The notes under the pieces were generated by a model. The model searched no databases. It was not told the DNA's origin and saw only the letters and a program-made list of their open reading frames with translations. Of a DNA stretch of 64,000 nt, positions 63,735-64,000 are shown in pieces (the stretch's first letter is position 1; each line of letters opens with the position of its first letter). This stretch comes from an uncultured Acidobacteriia bacterium (lineage in GTDB: Bacteria; Acidobacteriota; Terriglobia; Bryobacterales; Bryobacteraceae), in NCBI GenBank assembly GCA_903929755.1, contig CAIYVZ010000130.1, positions 1 through 64,000 on the forward strand. The letters are read 5' to 3'. The translations under genes and the position numbers were made by a program.

Positions 63735-64000
63735 CAGAGGCAGTTGGGTTCGGGGGGGGGCGGGGGACAGCGAGTACTTTCCGTGGCGTAAGGGCAAACA
63801 GGGGGCGGAGAGCAACTGTTTTCTAGAAAAAGACGACGCGATTGCCGACACGGACTTCGTGAGTGCCTTAATTCGCAGAGCTGAGTCCATTCTGGATGCC
63901 GCATCGGCAGCCGAGGCTTCTTCCTCGGGGACCGCTATTGTGATGGACCGAGCGGGGGGGGTGCAAATGCTCAACTGGGACGGTTGGACGCTCAACGGAA
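63547..64000 (+). CDS. Possible hypothetical protein, runs off the window; true start unclear
   Basis: The plus frame is open from at least the ATG at 63547 to the end. From about 63775 onward it reads like real protein: S-E-Y-F-P-W-R-K-G-K, LEKDDAIADTDFVSALIRRA, ESILDAASAAEASSSGTAIV, then M-D-R-A-G-G-V-Q-M-L. Before that it is Arg-rich and shadow-like. Two G-runs (63752-63766 and around 63954-63961) lie in the frame, so a frameshift or sequencing error is possible. No family assigned. Confidence 0.4.
   Translation, partial: MFCTYLWNERPRTAAALPGVRASSSLNRAVSARRNALFRHRLAILPSLRLHRCSALPSAAIDTRGSWVRGGAGDSEYFPWRKGKQGAESNCFLEKDDAIADTDFVSALIRRAESILDAASAAEASSSGTAIVMDRAGGVQMLNWDGWTLNG

Noticed and set aside
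62546-64000. Prophage or complete genomic island
   Set aside because: No integrase, phage structural gene or second att copy is visible; only an island edge is proposed.

Overview
The window looks like a piece of chromosome from an Acidobacteriota bacterium of the Solibacter/Bryobacter lineage. The basis is an Oar-like TonB receptor fragment, a nine-heme secreted protein ending in the Solibacter-type C-terminal domain (TIGR03437-like), FG-GAP/VCBS and ASPIC/UnbV proteins, a ThuA protein, a Tat-exported Gfo/Idh/MocA oxidoreductase, high GC, and frequent GTG/TTG starts with 1-19 nt gene overlaps. Family names come from recognising motifs in the translations; no search was run.

Layout. (1) 1-3497: an intact IS630-family element has cut a TonB-dependent receptor gene; only the receptor's C-terminal part lies in the window. 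(2) 3508-6981: a secreted AhpD/carboxymuconolactone-decarboxylase-like protein, then an ABC exporter-TetR operon whose promoter holds a perfect 20-bp palindrome and leaves almost no 5' leader. (3) 6968-11261, minus strand: an HtrA protease and a coupled ThuA + VCBS/DUF1080-like pair. (4) 11554-12150: divergent tRNA-Met and RNase P RNA. (5) 12214-18769: thiO followed by an overlapping TolC-RND-MFP efflux operon, then a nested 102-nt hairpin. (6) 19217-25139: a small unknown protein, a PfkB sugar kinase, a membrane-fused spermidine-synthase-like protein, a mutarotase-like protein and a TPR-like secreted protein. (7) 25386-28559: SSS and APC transporters and a 65-aa AT-hook protein. (8) 28575-31165: a beta-lactamase-fold/NamZ fusion, probably for muropeptide recycling, beside a decayed GH28 fragment.

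(9) 31244-47693 is mostly plus-strand housekeeping and secreted-protein genes: pgi, the multiheme protein, a Gfo/Idh/MocA oxidoreductase coupled to a phosphoesterase, PIN/TRAM-ispD-ispF, a class-A beta-lactamase-like hydrolase, an ASPIC/UnbV protein, a bicupin, TPR-yvcK-glmU and a TIM-barrel isomerase. (10) 47690-52895, minus: a three-subunit molybdenum hydroxylase whose fourth gene is a stand-alone PEP-utilising phosphohistidine protein. This is the best candidate for an undescribed pathway. (11) 52947-56460: tmRNA, a small membrane protein, amt-PII and a BON protein. (12) 56704-61838: typA and a MacB/FtsX-like ABC exporter. (13) 61939-64000: a truncated IS630-like DNA-binding protein, tRNA-Arg, a DUF2335 membrane protein and an ambiguous G-rich end.

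Recurring themes are cell-wall/amino-sugar metabolism (NamZ fusion, YvcK, GlmU, PGI, class-A hydrolase), efflux, and secreted sugar- or metabolite-binding proteins. Signs of mobility are limited to the IS630 copy, the truncated transposase-like regulator and the tRNA-Arg-proximal end.
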